From Vagococcus hydrophili (GTDB lineage Bacteria; Bacillota; Bacilli; Lactobacillales; Vagococcaceae), in the NCBI RefSeq assembly GCF_011304195.1, contig NZ_CP049887.1, forward strand, positions 620,001 to 684,000: 64,000 nucleotides of DNA, given 5' to 3'. Every line of letters starts with the position of its first letter. Position 1 is the stretch's first letter. A program made the position numbers and the translations under genes. The notes beneath the pieces are model-generated. The model saw nothing but the letters and a program-made list of their open reading frames with translations, searched no databases and was not told the DNA's origin. Positions 43,576-52,460 of the stretch are shown piece by piece.

Positions 43576-43641
43576 AAACAAAAATAAACCATCTCACACA
43601 GAATTTGTAACATTTCTGTGTGAGATGGTTTATTTTTGTTT
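43576..43641. terminator. 28-bp perfect hairpin at the end of the acetyltransferase gene
   Basis: Left arm 43576-43603 and right arm 43614-43641 pair perfectly around a 10-nt loop. The right arm includes the last four codons (Lys-Gln-Lys-stop) of the minus-strand gene, so the left arm is an inverted copy of that gene's 3' end. It replaces the inner hairpin of the third repeat copy. Confidence 0.85.
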
Positions 43642-44361
43642 AAAGGATATCTCTGTCCAACCTAGTTTAAATCCTGCATTGATTGCCACATTCATCGATT
43701 TAATATGTGAAAACGATGTACTATAAACAATTAGTATTTCTGGATTTTCAGCTATTATTTTAGAGGTCAATCGATGAACTAATTCAGTTGCAATTCCTCG
43801 ACTTTCAAATTGAGCATCTAAGATTTCAATTCCAATCTCCCATGTGTACTTGCCGTTCCAATTCGCTCCACAAATAGCTTTTAACTCCCCATCCTCATAA
43901 TAACCTAATCCTATTTGATCTGGGTCTTTCTCTAAGTAGCAAAAAGCTTCTGTTATCCTCTTATCTTCTTTAAATGTTAAAATGTCTTCTTTCTCAATAA
44001 AAACAAACCGTTCATCTAACACAGTCGAAGTAAATTTTTCTCTAATTGGAATAAAAAAAGGATTAATATCTGCTATTTCTAAATCAAAAGAAGTTAACTC
44101 TTCACTTAGAATTTTTAAATTATCCATTTCAAGAAACCAATCTGCTTTTTTATTTGCATATGTCTCTTCAAGTTTTTTAGTTAACTTCTCATTTTCAGTT
44201 CGTACATATACCTTTCCATCATAACAAACAATATTTCCCTTAGCTCTGGCTTTATACCTTGAATTCTCGCTACTTGGCTCAGTTACAAACAAATTTTCAG
44301 CTAAGTCTTTTTCAGAGCAACTGAAATCCACACAAAATTGCTTATTCACTAATACTCTCAT
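43630..44361 (-). CDS. GNAT family N-acetyltransferase with N-terminal extension
   Basis: The 243-residue protein has an unrecognised N-terminal half (residues 1-120) and a C-terminal GNAT domain with WEIGIEILDAQFESRGIATELVHRLTSKII (acetyl-CoA loop ESRGIA near residue 190) and SMNVAINAGFKLG at the end. Two-domain GNATs of this layout are common and uncharacterised in Firmicutes. The last codons form part of a 28-bp inverted repeat. It lies 18 bp downstream of corA and may be transcribed with it. Confidence 0.82.
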   Translation of the reverse strand: MRVLVNKQFCVDFSCSEKDLAENLFVTEPSSENSRYKARAKGNIVCYDGKVYVRTENEKLTKKLEETYANKKADWFLEMDNLKILSEELTSFDLEIADINPFFIPIREKFTSTVLDERFVFIEKEDILTFKEDKRITEAFCYLEKDPDQIGLGYYEDGELKAICGANWNGKYTWEIGIEILDAQFESRGIATELVHRLTSKIIAENPEILIVYSTSFSHIKSMNVAINAGFKLGWTEISFKQK

Positions 44362-44379
44362 TACGGTTTTCTCCTAACA

Positions 44380-45285
44380 TCACATCTTCCGATTTCGTTT
44401 CAATCCAAGTATCAACCAACCTATCAAAATCACAGACAAAATAATCAAATATATCCAACCATACTTACTATCTAGTTCAGGTAAATGAATATTCATTCCA
44501 AAAAACCCTGTAATCAATGTTGGAATCGTTAGTGCTAGTGACCACACTGTTAAAAATTTCATCGTATCATTCAAATTATTATTCATAATACTATCAAAAA
44601 TTTGGGAAATTTTATTCACGATTTTAGCTTCCAAATTTGTCATATGATCAATTTGTTCCGCTTCTATTAATGCGTCTTCCAAACGTTCTTTTTCTTCAGC
44701 CGAAAAAGATTGCCCATACTTAGATTTCATTAATAAATTCAACACATCCACATTACTTTCTGTAGCACTCACAAAAAAAGTTAAGGTTTGTTGTAAATAT
44801 GATAATTTAATCAAGTCACGATTCGTTAATTTCTTCGTTAATAAATCATCTAGTTTATGGCGTTCTTTGGTCACTTCTCTTAAAACTGGAATGTAACTAT
44901 CAATCACATCATTCACACCCTCTAACACAAAAGAAGTTGGCGTTTGATCTCTGTCACCATTAACTAAGTCATGTAACCCTTTGTGCTCCACCTTGCTTTC
45001 GCCCTCATTAAACGTAAAAATCGTCTGATGACTGATCAAAAAACTAACTGGTCTTGAACCATAGCGATTCGGTTTATCTAATTTAGTCGGTATATGGATA
45101 ATGATTAAATCTAAATCTTCCACTGGATCATGAATATAATTACTTTGCTCATAGATATCTGTCACATAATCTAAAATTTCTAAAGGAATGTCATAATCTG
45201 TTAAAATAACATTTTTCTCATGTTCGGTAATTTGACTCGTTTCAATCCATTTTAAATTCTCGTTTATTTTATGTTCGCGTAACAT
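44380..45285 (-). CDS. CorA family divalent metal transporter
   Basis: The 301-residue protein ends in two membrane helices with the CorA signature GFFGMNIHLPELDSKYGW (GMN motif near residue 264) between them. The large N-terminal cytosolic part is helical, as in CorA. It may move Mg2+, or Co2+/Ni2+/Zn2+ as some relatives do. ATG 45285 with GAGAGGAG is chosen over the frame extension to 45303. The neighbouring gene is mgtE, a second Mg2+ transporter, but a terminator separates them. Confidence 0.9.
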   Translation of the reverse strand: MLREHKINENLKWIETSQITEHEKNVILTDYDIPLEILDYVTDIYEQSNYIHDPVEDLDLIIIHIPTKLDKPNRYGSRPVSFLISHQTIFTFNEGESKVEHKGLHDLVNGDRDQTPTSFVLEGVNDVIDSYIPVLREVTKERHKLDDLLTKKLTNRDLIKLSYLQQTLTFFVSATESNVDVLNLLMKSKYGQSFSAEEKERLEDALIEAEQIDHMTNLEAKIVNKISQIFDSIMNNNLNDTMKFLTVWSLALTIPTLITGFFGMNIHLPELDSKYGWIYLIILSVILIGWLILGLKRNRKM

Positions 45286-45327
45286 TTCAGACGCTCCTCT
45301 CACTATTTATTATCTATATTTTAGCAT

Positions 45328-45370
45328 AAAAAAATAGAAGGTAATTTATAAAAATTAAACCTTCTACACT
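45328..45370 (-). terminator. Terminator after mgtE
   Basis: Minus strand GTGTAGAAGGTTTAATTTT, ata loop, AAATTACCTTCTATTTTTTT, separating mgtE from corA. Confidence 0.8.
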
Positions 45371-45373
45371 TTT

Positions 45374-46741
45374 TTAAGTTCCGATGAAAAATCCCATAAA
45401 TAATTGGGCAATATTAAAATAAATCAAAACACTGGTTAAATCACTTAACGTTGTAATAAACGGCCCACTTGCTACAGCTGGGTCAAAACCTAATTTCTCC
45501 ATTAACATGGGAATAAAACTTCCTGCTAAGTTCGCCACAGTGATAGCACATAACATGGCAACACCAATCACAAATCCTAAAATAAAGTTATGTTTCCAAA
45601 AACCAACCACTAAGAAAATAACCAACCCTGTCACACATCCTGTGATGAGTCCTGTCATAATTTCTCCTAAAATCAGTTTAAAGAATTTTTCGTCTTTGTC
45701 ATCAGATATCGCCAATCTTCTTACCGCAACCGCCAACGACTGAGTTCCAGCGTTCCCCGCTGTACCTGTAATCAGTGAAATAAAGACAGCCAAAATGCTT
45801 GCTTCCGTAATCAGCGACTCATAATGACTAATCAAAGTAGCGGTAGACATACCTAAAAATAAAAGGGTAATCAACCATGGTAATCTTTTTAGAGAGGCTT
45901 TCATAGGTGTTTCTGCAATGGCTTCAACGTTTACCCCTGCAAGACCTGAATAATCACTAGCTGCCTCATCATCAATAACATCAATGATATCATCAACGGT
46001 AATGATTCCTAACAACCGATCATGATCATCCACAACAGGCACGGCTAAGAAGTCATAATCTCTGATGGTTTTAGCCACATCTTCTTGGTCATCTGCGACA
46101 TTTACTGAGATAATCCGCTCTTCCTTCATATCTGAAATCAGCGTATCGTCATCATTAACAATCAAGTCTCTTAAGGAGATAACCCCCACTAAACAATTGG
46201 CCTCACTCACCACATACACATAATAAATAATTTCTGCTTCTTGCGCTTTTTTTCTTAAAAGGGTTAGTGCAGAACGAACTGTTTGATTAGCAACAATCGA
46301 AACATATTCTGTTGCCATTATCGAACCGGCTGTTTTATCTTCATAACCTAAAAGTTGTTTGATTTTACGAACATCTTCGGATTTCATTAAGCTTAAATAA
46401 CGAGTAACTTCTGATTTATCCAACTGATTCAACAAATCGACGGCATTATCCGTATACATCTCATTTAACATATCAGCCACGTAACGCGGAGACATCTCTG
46501 ACAAGTAATCTTTCATGTCTTGGTGATCTTCTTCAATCGTATCAAACATGTCAGCCATTTCTTTTGGGGATAAATATGTGTATAAACGATGACGCTCTTG
46601 CTCGTCTAAAGAAGAGTAGAACTGACCTTGTTCATAGATATGCCAATCCAAAAACATCTCCCTAAATTCATTCATCTTATCTTCTTGGAGTAAGTGCCTT
46701 AAAAATTCAAATTGTCTTTCTAGTTCTTCGTTTTCATTCAT
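45374..46741 (-). CDS. mgtE: Magnesium transporter MgtE
   Basis: The 455-residue protein has the N-terminal MgtE helical domain (residues 20-130), a CBS pair (AGSIMATEYVSIVANQTVRSALTLL near 137 and DYDFLAVPVVDDHDRLLGIITVDDIIDVI near 228) and five C-terminal membrane helices with TGTAGNAGTQSLAVAVRRLA near 325. The CBS and N domains gate the channel in response to cytosolic Mg2+. It follows the pseudouridine synthase by 16 bp, in a relQ-nadK-rlu-mgtE operon. No M-box leader is present. Confidence 0.96.
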   Translation of the reverse strand: MNENEELERQFEFLRHLLQEDKMNEFREMFLDWHIYEQGQFYSSLDEQERHRLYTYLSPKEMADMFDTIEEDHQDMKDYLSEMSPRYVADMLNEMYTDNAVDLLNQLDKSEVTRYLSLMKSEDVRKIKQLLGYEDKTAGSIMATEYVSIVANQTVRSALTLLRKKAQEAEIIYYVYVVSEANCLVGVISLRDLIVNDDDTLISDMKEERIISVNVADDQEDVAKTIRDYDFLAVPVVDDHDRLLGIITVDDIIDVIDDEAASDYSGLAGVNVEAIAETPMKASLKRLPWLITLLFLGMSTATLISHYESLITEASILAVFISLITGTAGNAGTQSLAVAVRRLAISDDKDEKFFKLILGEIMTGLITGCVTGLVIFLVVGFWKHNFILGFVIGVAMLCAITVANLAGSFIPMLMEKLGFDPAVASGPFITTLSDLTSVLIYFNIAQLFMGFFIGT

Positions 46742-46757
46742 AAGGGTTACCTCCTAT

Positions 46758-47645
46758 TTAATCATTTATAATAATTTCCATATCATTTGGTAAGTGTTGT
46801 TCCAAAATCAAAGGTTCTCCTGTAAAGGGATGTTTCATTTCTAATCTAGTACAATGAAGTGCTTGTCGGTCAATACCTAAGTCCATGTTACCATCATACA
46901 TGCTATCCCCTAAAAGAGGACAACCAATTGCTGAAAAATGGACTCTAATTTGATGGGTTCTTCCTGTATGAAGCTGAATTCGAATAAGCGCAACTTGCTT
47001 CGTTTTTTTCTCTAACCAATAATCAGTCACCGCTTTTTGTCCTGTTTCAATGACTTGTCTTTTAACAATTGAGGTCACATCTCGACCGATAGGCAAATCA
47101 ATTCTATCCGACTCTTTTAACTGCTCTATGTTGCCACTAACTAAAGCTGTGTAATACTTTTTCAAATCGCCACTTCTTAACTGCTTATCTAGCATCGCAT
47201 GAGCAAACCCGTGTTTTGCAAATAACATTAATCCTGTGGTATCTCTATCTAATCTTGTCACCACATGAACCACACGATTTACATAATTATTTTTATTATA
47301 ATGATGCTTCACTCGGTTCGCCATGGTTCCTTTGGGATGATACTGAGCTGGAATAGAAGCCACACCACTTGGTTTATTAACAACTAGTATGTGCTCATCC
47401 TCATAAACAACATCAATCCCACTATCGTCAGGAAGTAAGGTTTCATGTTCTCCCTCATCTGGAACAATCATTGACACCTTGTCTCCTTTAGACACTTCAA
47501 AAAGAGCGTTTCTGACTTCATTATTCACGTAAAGCGTTCCACCTTGAAACTTGACTTTTGCGAGTAATTTTCTAGAAACTCCCTGCTCTTTTAGGAAGGA
47601 TTTTAACTTCATCGACTCTGTGTCCACACACCATGTAAATTCCAT
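46758..47645 (-). CDS. RluA family pseudouridine synthase
   Basis: The 295-residue protein has an N-terminal S4-like domain (LKSFLKEQGVSRKLLAKVKFQGGTLYVN, residues 13-40) and the catalytic RluA/RluD motif HVVTRLDRDTTGLMLFAKH near residue 127, with Asp in RLDRDT as the nucleophile. It may modify 23S rRNA, like YjbO of Bacillus, which shares the same nadK neighbour. Target nucleotides are unknown. Its ATG lies 6 nt after the nadK stop, which suggests translational coupling. Confidence 0.92.
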   Translation of the reverse strand: MEFTWCVDTESMKLKSFLKEQGVSRKLLAKVKFQGGTLYVNNEVRNALFEVSKGDKVSMIVPDEGEHETLLPDDSGIDVVYEDEHILVVNKPSGVASIPAQYHPKGTMANRVKHHYNKNNYVNRVVHVVTRLDRDTTGLMLFAKHGFAHAMLDKQLRSGDLKKYYTALVSGNIEQLKESDRIDLPIGRDVTSIVKRQVIETGQKAVTDYWLEKKTKQVALIRIQLHTGRTHQIRVHFSAIGCPLLGDSMYDGNMDLGIDRQALHCTRLEMKHPFTGEPLILEQHLPNDMEIIIND

Positions 47646-47651
47646 ATTTTC

Positions 47652-48449
47652 TCAACTTTCTCCAATAAAGGCATCATTTACTCGACGCCAAAAATGTGTA
47701 TGACGGTATGAAGCAAACTGTATTTTTTTATCTGATAATTTTAATGTCATTGAGGACAAATTGTCTTGAGGAATCACAAAATGATCCACATGAAGTTGGT
47801 AGTTGTCTCCTCTTTTTAACTCTAAACGAATCCACTCATCTTTAGCAATAATCATAGGTGAACCCAATGATCTATAAACACGATTATTAATCGATGCTAC
47901 TTCATTTAATTGGATAGCATTCACTCGAGGATGAATCACCGCTCCACCAATACTTTTACTGTAGGCTGTTGACCCTGTTGGTGTTGATACTGATAAGCCG
48001 TCTCCTCTAAAGGTTTCAAATAATTCATCCTTGATATAAACTTCGGCCACCATGGTTTTGTCTAAATTTTTGACGGTTGCTTCATTTAAAGCTAAGAAAT
48101 GAGTTGTCTCCTCTGTATCAGAATAATTCAACTCCACATCTAGTAAAGGATAATAAACACCTTTACTCACTTCATCTTTCAAGCTTTTAACAAGTAAATC
48201 TAACTCATAATCACGCCAATCAGTATAAAATCCTAAATGACCTGTGTGAACACCAATAAATTTAATTAAATCGATCCGCTCAATATAAGTATGAAAGGCA
48301 TTTAGTAAGGTACCGTCTCCACCAATTGTAATCACAACATCCGGTGTTTCAGTTTCCAAAATAAAGCCAGCTGAAACTAATTTTTCTTTTAATTCTTTTG
48401 CAACATTTACTGATTTTTCTGCTGTATTAGCAACAACTGCAATATTCAT
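47652..48449 (-). CDS. nadK: NAD kinase
   Basis: Phosphorylates NAD to NADP. The 265-residue protein has VVITIGGDGTLLNAFHTY near residue 40 (the GGDG motif), TGHLGFYTDW near 88 and DGLSVSTPTGSTAYSKSIGGAV near 150. Size and motifs match the Gram-positive enzyme. It sits 8 bp after relQ and before the pseudouridine synthase, an order conserved with Bacillus yjbM-yjbN-yjbO. Confidence 0.97.
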   Translation of the reverse strand: MNIAVVANTAEKSVNVAKELKEKLVSAGFILETETPDVVITIGGDGTLLNAFHTYIERIDLIKFIGVHTGHLGFYTDWRDYELDLLVKSLKDEVSKGVYYPLLDVELNYSDTEETTHFLALNEATVKNLDKTMVAEVYIKDELFETFRGDGLSVSTPTGSTAYSKSIGGAVIHPRVNAIQLNEVASINNRVYRSLGSPMIIAKDEWIRLELKRGDNYQLHVDHFVIPQDNLSSMTLKLSDKKIQFASYRHTHFWRRVNDAFIGES

Positions 48450-48457
48450 TTTTCCAC

Positions 48458-49129
48458 TTAACCTTCCTTTGCTTCATTTTCCTCTTCCTGCTCTAAACCT
48501 TTTTTTCTAGGTCCACGATAAGAAAACAGGTGCTGTGCTTCTTGAATTTCATCTCTAATTTTCGACATTTCTTCGTCTAATAAGTAAGCCGCTTCTGCTG
48601 TTAACTCAAGACGTGTGTTAATTTCTTCTGGAAATTCCCCTTGATATTTGTAATTAAGAGAATGTTCTATGGTTGCCCAAAAATTCATAGCCAGCGTTCT
48701 AATTTGAATTTCTACTAAAATTTTCTTTTCACCAGAAATCAGTTGAACGGGATACTCTATCACTAAATGATATGATCGGTAACCGCTCGCCTTTTTATTA
48801 GCTATATAGTCTCTTTCTTGAATAATTTTAAAATCGTTTCGTTGCCTTAATAAACCAACCACCTCATAGATATCTTCTACAAATTGGCACATAATTCTTA
48901 AGCCAGCAATATCTTGAACATCACTATCTACTCGGTCTAAATCAATGTTTCTAATTTTAGATTTGGTTAAAATACTATCCAACGTTTTCACACGACCTGT
49001 AACAAATTCGATCGGTGTGTGTAAATTATTTTCTTTATATTGTGTTCTAATGCTTCTCAGTTTTACTTTAAGTTCTGAGACCGCTTGTTCATACGGTGCT
49101 AAAAATAACTTCCATTCACTATCCATCAT
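48458..49129 (-). CDS. relQ: Small alarmone synthetase RelQ
   Basis: Single-domain (p)ppGpp synthetase. The 223-residue protein carries the RelA/SpoT synthetase fold: EFVTGRVKTLDSILTKSKIRN near residue 42, DVQDIAGLRIMCQFVEDIYEV near 75, KASGYRSYHLVIEYPV near 110 and EIQIRTLAMNFWATIEHSLNYKY near 137. There is no hydrolase or regulatory domain. It makes ppGpp under stress in Firmicutes. The ATG at 49129 has GGGG 8 nt upstream; ATG at 49126 is also possible. Confidence 0.94.
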   Translation of the reverse strand: MMDSEWKLFLAPYEQAVSELKVKLRSIRTQYKENNLHTPIEFVTGRVKTLDSILTKSKIRNIDLDRVDSDVQDIAGLRIMCQFVEDIYEVVGLLRQRNDFKIIQERDYIANKKASGYRSYHLVIEYPVQLISGEKKILVEIQIRTLAMNFWATIEHSLNYKYQGEFPEEINTRLELTAEAAYLLDEEMSKIRDEIQEAQHLFSYRGPRKKGLEQEEENEAKEG

Positions 49130-49275
49130 TTTCCAATCCCCGCCCTTATTCTTAAGCATACATCGTATATTTTATCATAATTAGACGCAAAACGTTAGAT
49201 ATTTAAGTAGATAAAAGGTGTTATAAATTGTTTTTATTTTAATAAACAGGTAAAATAATTAATTGAGGTGTTCAT

Positions 49276-49866
49276 ATGGCAAAAGAGTTAGAAATAGAAT
49301 TTAAAAACCTATTAAGTGAAAAAGAATATGATACATTACTAGCCGAGTATCAATTAACTGACCTTCATACACAAACTAACATTTACTTTGACACAGAAGA
49401 CTATCAGTTAAAACAAAAGAAAATGGGACTCAGAATTAGACGAACTAATGACTATACTGAGTTAACATTAAAAGCACCTACTTCTAATCAAAACACATTA
49501 TTAGAAGTAACCGATCAACTTAATACTTATTTGGATGGTATGCCTTTAAACAAGCAAGAATTACCTGAAATAAGTGAAGTTGCTATTTTTTTGCAAGATC
49601 AAGGGATTACATTGTCAGAACTAAGAACAATTGGTGAGTTAACTACGACTCGAGGGGAAATTAACGTAAGGTCAAACGTTTTACTTGTTTTAGATAAAAG
49701 TGTCTATTATGGTAAAACGGATTATGAATTAGAAATGGAAGTGGCTGACGCGACAGACGGAGAAGTTTTCTTCTTTGATTTTTTAAAGCATCACACTATT
49801 CCAGTACGTGTAGCCGATAAAAAAATAGCACGTATGATGGCTCATAAAAATAGCTTTATGGTATAA
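49276..49866 (+). CDS. CYTH domain protein
   Basis: The 196-residue protein begins AKELEIEFKNLL, the ExExK motif of the CYTH (triphosphate tunnel metalloenzyme) fold, followed by alternating charged strands (YQLKQKKMGLRIRRTND near residue 45, YTELTLKAP near 63, ELEMEVADAT near 155). Relatives hydrolyse inorganic triphosphate or, less often, make cAMP. It is the orthologue in position of Bacillus yjbK, next to the relQ cluster. GAGGTG precedes the ATG. Confidence 0.9.
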   Translation: MAKELEIEFKNLLSEKEYDTLLAEYQLTDLHTQTNIYFDTEDYQLKQKKMGLRIRRTNDYTELTLKAPTSNQNTLLEVTDQLNTYLDGMPLNKQELPEISEVAIFLQDQGITLSELRTIGELTTTRGEINVRSNVLLVLDKSVYYGKTDYELEMEVADATDGEVFFFDFLKHHTIPVRVADKKIARMMAHKNSFMV

Positions 49867-49963
49867 CAAATTTCACAAGCCTTTTCCTTTAATTTCTATA
49901 TCTTTTTTGCTAGATTATAGGTAATTAAAGGCATTTAGGTTTTTGGTTAGGAGGCACATGCTA

Positions 49964-50581
49964 ATGATTGAGATCTATCTTTTTATCAATCCTTTAGATG
50001 AACAAAGCTTAGCAGCAGAAAAAAAATATTTAGATATTATTAAACAAGAAACAGAAAAAATCCATTTTAGACTGATTCCAGTTCTAAACCCACGGGTGAT
50101 TCAAAATTATTTAGTCGCAAACAATATTACGACACATAATTTAAGTTACCGTAATGAGTTATTTAGTACCATCTACTCAGCATGTTTAGACCTAAAAGCA
50201 GTCCAACTCCAAGGAAAACAAATTGGACGCGCCTTTTTATTTGAACTACAAAAAAGAGTTGGCGGTGAACAACACGTTTATTCAAAAGAGTTAGTCACTG
50301 ATATTTTACAATCAATAGATGTGGATTTAGATCTTTATGAGGCTGATCGTGCCTCTGATTTAGTGGTAGATTTCTTTAAAATTGATCAACAAATCGCTCA
50401 AGAGATGAATGTGGATTCATTTGCGGATGCGGTTATCTTCAACTATCGCTGTGATCGCGATTTCGGTGTTTTGGTTGATGACAACACACCTAATGAAATT
50501 ATTTATCAATTATTTGAAACAGACTGTGGGTTTGAAAAATACTACGGCACAGATGATGATAATCGTCTGCATTTATATTAA
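49964..50581 (+). CDS. spxH: SpxH/YjbH family protein, ClpXP adaptor for Spx
   Basis: The 205-residue protein has the DsbA-like YjbH fold, with a short thioredoxin-like N-terminus (EIYLFINPLDEQSL) and ARASDLVVDFFKIDQQIAQEMNV-type helical region near residue 125. Bacillus YjbH delivers Spx to ClpXP in the thiol-stress response. There is no Cys-x-x-Cys at the N-terminus: the usual position reads NPLDEQ. The ATG at 49964 is chosen because AGGAGG lies 9 nt upstream; ATG at 49958 is too close. It follows the CYTH gene by about 100 bp. Confidence 0.85.
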   Translation: MIEIYLFINPLDEQSLAAEKKYLDIIKQETEKIHFRLIPVLNPRVIQNYLVANNITTHNLSYRNELFSTIYSACLDLKAVQLQGKQIGRAFLFELQKRVGGEQHVYSKELVTDILQSIDVDLDLYEADRASDLVVDFFKIDQQIAQEMNVDSFADAVIFNYRCDRDFGVLVDDNTPNEIIYQLFETDCGFEKYYGTDDDNRLHLY

Positions 50582-50617
50582 AAAGGTTGTCACAGAACGA
50601 TTCTGTGACAACCTTTT
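50580..50617. terminator. Bidirectional terminator between spxH and pepF
   Basis: AAAAGGTTGTCACAGAA, 3-nt loop, TTCTGTGACAACCTTTT: a 17-bp perfect stem between convergent genes. Confidence 0.95.
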
Positions 50618-50623
50618 CTTATT

Positions 50624-52435
50624 CTATAACGTTTCAATCAACGCTTCAAATTCATTTAATCTTGCTTCAAAGACTTTCATCGCATCACGAATGTAATCAG
50701 CTTGAGTCATGTCAACACCAGCTTTTTTCATTACTTCGATTGGATAATCGCTACTTCCAGCTTTTAAGAAACCTAAATAGTTTTCTAAGGCATTTTCTTC
50801 GCCTTTAATGATCTTATCAGATAAAGCTGAGGCTGCAGAGAAACCTGTCGCATATTGGAAGACATAATAGTTATAGTAGAAATGAGGAATACGGCTCCAC
50901 TCAAATGCTATCTCACGGTCTTTTTCCACTTCTGAACCATAATATTTCGTATTTAATTCAGCGTAATATTCGCTTAAGTACTCACTTGTTAACGGTGTTC
51001 CTTTCGCGTCTTCTGTGTGAATAAAGTGCTCAAATTCAGCAAATTGAGTTTGTCTAAAGATTGTTCCTTTAAACCCATCTAAATAGTGGTTTAAAACAAA
51101 GGCACGGACTTTAGGATCTGTTTCTGTTTTTAACAAGTATTCTGTTAAAAGATTTTCATTAGTTGTTGAGGCAATCTCGGCTAAGAAAATTGAATAATCT
51201 CCGTAAACATAAGGTTGGGTTTTACGCGTGTAATAACTATGAACACTATGTCCCATCTCATGAACCAAGGTATATAAGTGATTGATACTATCATGCCAGT
51301 TTAATAAGATGTAAGGTTTTGTGTCATAAGCGCCAGAAGAATAAGCACCACTGCGTTTTCCTTTATTTTCAACCACATCAATCCAACGATCCGCATAAGC
51401 TTCTTTAACGATTTCTTGATACTCTTCACCTAAAGGCATTAATCCTTTTAATGAAATATCCTTAGCTTCATCATAAGAATACTTAATTGGGGCATCACCA
51501 AGAACCGGTGTGTACATATCATACATGTGTAAAGTGTCTACATTAAGTAATTTTTTACGTAAACCAACGTAGCGATGTAATAAATGTAAATTCTCGCCAA
51601 CAACTTCAAGCAATGTATCATAAACCGCTTCTGGAATATGGTTCGCGCTTAAAGCAGCTTCTCTAGCTGAAGAATAGTTTCTAACTTTCGCACTAAAGTT
51701 ATGTTTTTTTACATTTGTTCCTAATGTGCTGGCAAATGTATTTCTAAATTGCTCATAGACACTATATAATGCTTCAAAGGCTTCCTTGCGAACTTCACGA
51801 TTCGTACTTTCCATTAATTGACCAAATAAACCACTTGATAATTCCACATTGTGTCCTTCATCGTCTTTAACGATTGGGAATTTTAAATCTGCATTGTTTA
51901 AAACAGAGAAAGTATCTCCTGCAGCTGATAAAATTTCACTAGCATTCGCTAATAATTCTTCTTCTTTAGCTGATAAAACATGAGCTCTTTCATCTGTCAT
52001 TTCTTTAATGAAGTAACGGTAGATTTCTAAATTTTTATTTTCTTCAAAGTACGCATTGATTTCTTCATCTGTTAGACTTAATAACTCCGGTTGGAACCAA
52101 GAAAGTGCTGCTCCAGATTGTGCTGCTAATGTACTGGCACGAGCATAAAGAGCTTGATAGGTTGTATTACCTGTATCTTGATCATTTTTTAAATGTGAGT
52201 ACACATAGATTTTTTCCACTTCACGATGAACAGCTAATAAATATTCAATGGCACTTAAAAAAGCATCTGCTCCTTTGTTTAGTGTCCCTTGGAAGTTACC
52301 CGCTTCTTTTAACTTTTCACTTAAAGCATTATAAGCCACATCAAAGGCAGCATCATCTTTAAAAATAGGGGTTAAATCCCATGTATCCTCAACTTTTAAT
52401 TCCGAACGATTTGGTAATTGTTTTGCTTCACTCAT
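50624..52435 (-). CDS. pepF: Oligoendopeptidase F
   Basis: M3 family zinc metallopeptidase that degrades medium-length peptides in the cytosol. The 603-residue protein has the zinc motif LVHEMGHSVHSYY (HExxH) near residue 390, preceded by WHDSINHLYT and followed by EIASTTNENLL near 420, which supplies the third ligand Glu. Size and spacing are typical of PepF. AGGGGAG precedes the ATG at 52435. It lies between the spxH terminator and coiA. Confidence 0.95.
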   Translation of the reverse strand: MSEAKQLPNRSELKVEDTWDLTPIFKDDAAFDVAYNALSEKLKEAGNFQGTLNKGADAFLSAIEYLLAVHREVEKIYVYSHLKNDQDTGNTTYQALYARASTLAAQSGAALSWFQPELLSLTDEEINAYFEENKNLEIYRYFIKEMTDERAHVLSAKEEELLANASEILSAAGDTFSVLNNADLKFPIVKDDEGHNVELSSGLFGQLMESTNREVRKEAFEALYSVYEQFRNTFASTLGTNVKKHNFSAKVRNYSSAREAALSANHIPEAVYDTLLEVVGENLHLLHRYVGLRKKLLNVDTLHMYDMYTPVLGDAPIKYSYDEAKDISLKGLMPLGEEYQEIVKEAYADRWIDVVENKGKRSGAYSSGAYDTKPYILLNWHDSINHLYTLVHEMGHSVHSYYTRKTQPYVYGDYSIFLAEIASTTNENLLTEYLLKTETDPKVRAFVLNHYLDGFKGTIFRQTQFAEFEHFIHTEDAKGTPLTSEYLSEYYAELNTKYYGSEVEKDREIAFEWSRIPHFYYNYYVFQYATGFSAASALSDKIIKGEENALENYLGFLKAGSSDYPIEVMKKAGVDMTQADYIRDAMKVFEARLNEFEALIETL

Positions 52436-52460
52436 TATTTAATAACTCCCCTCTCATAAT

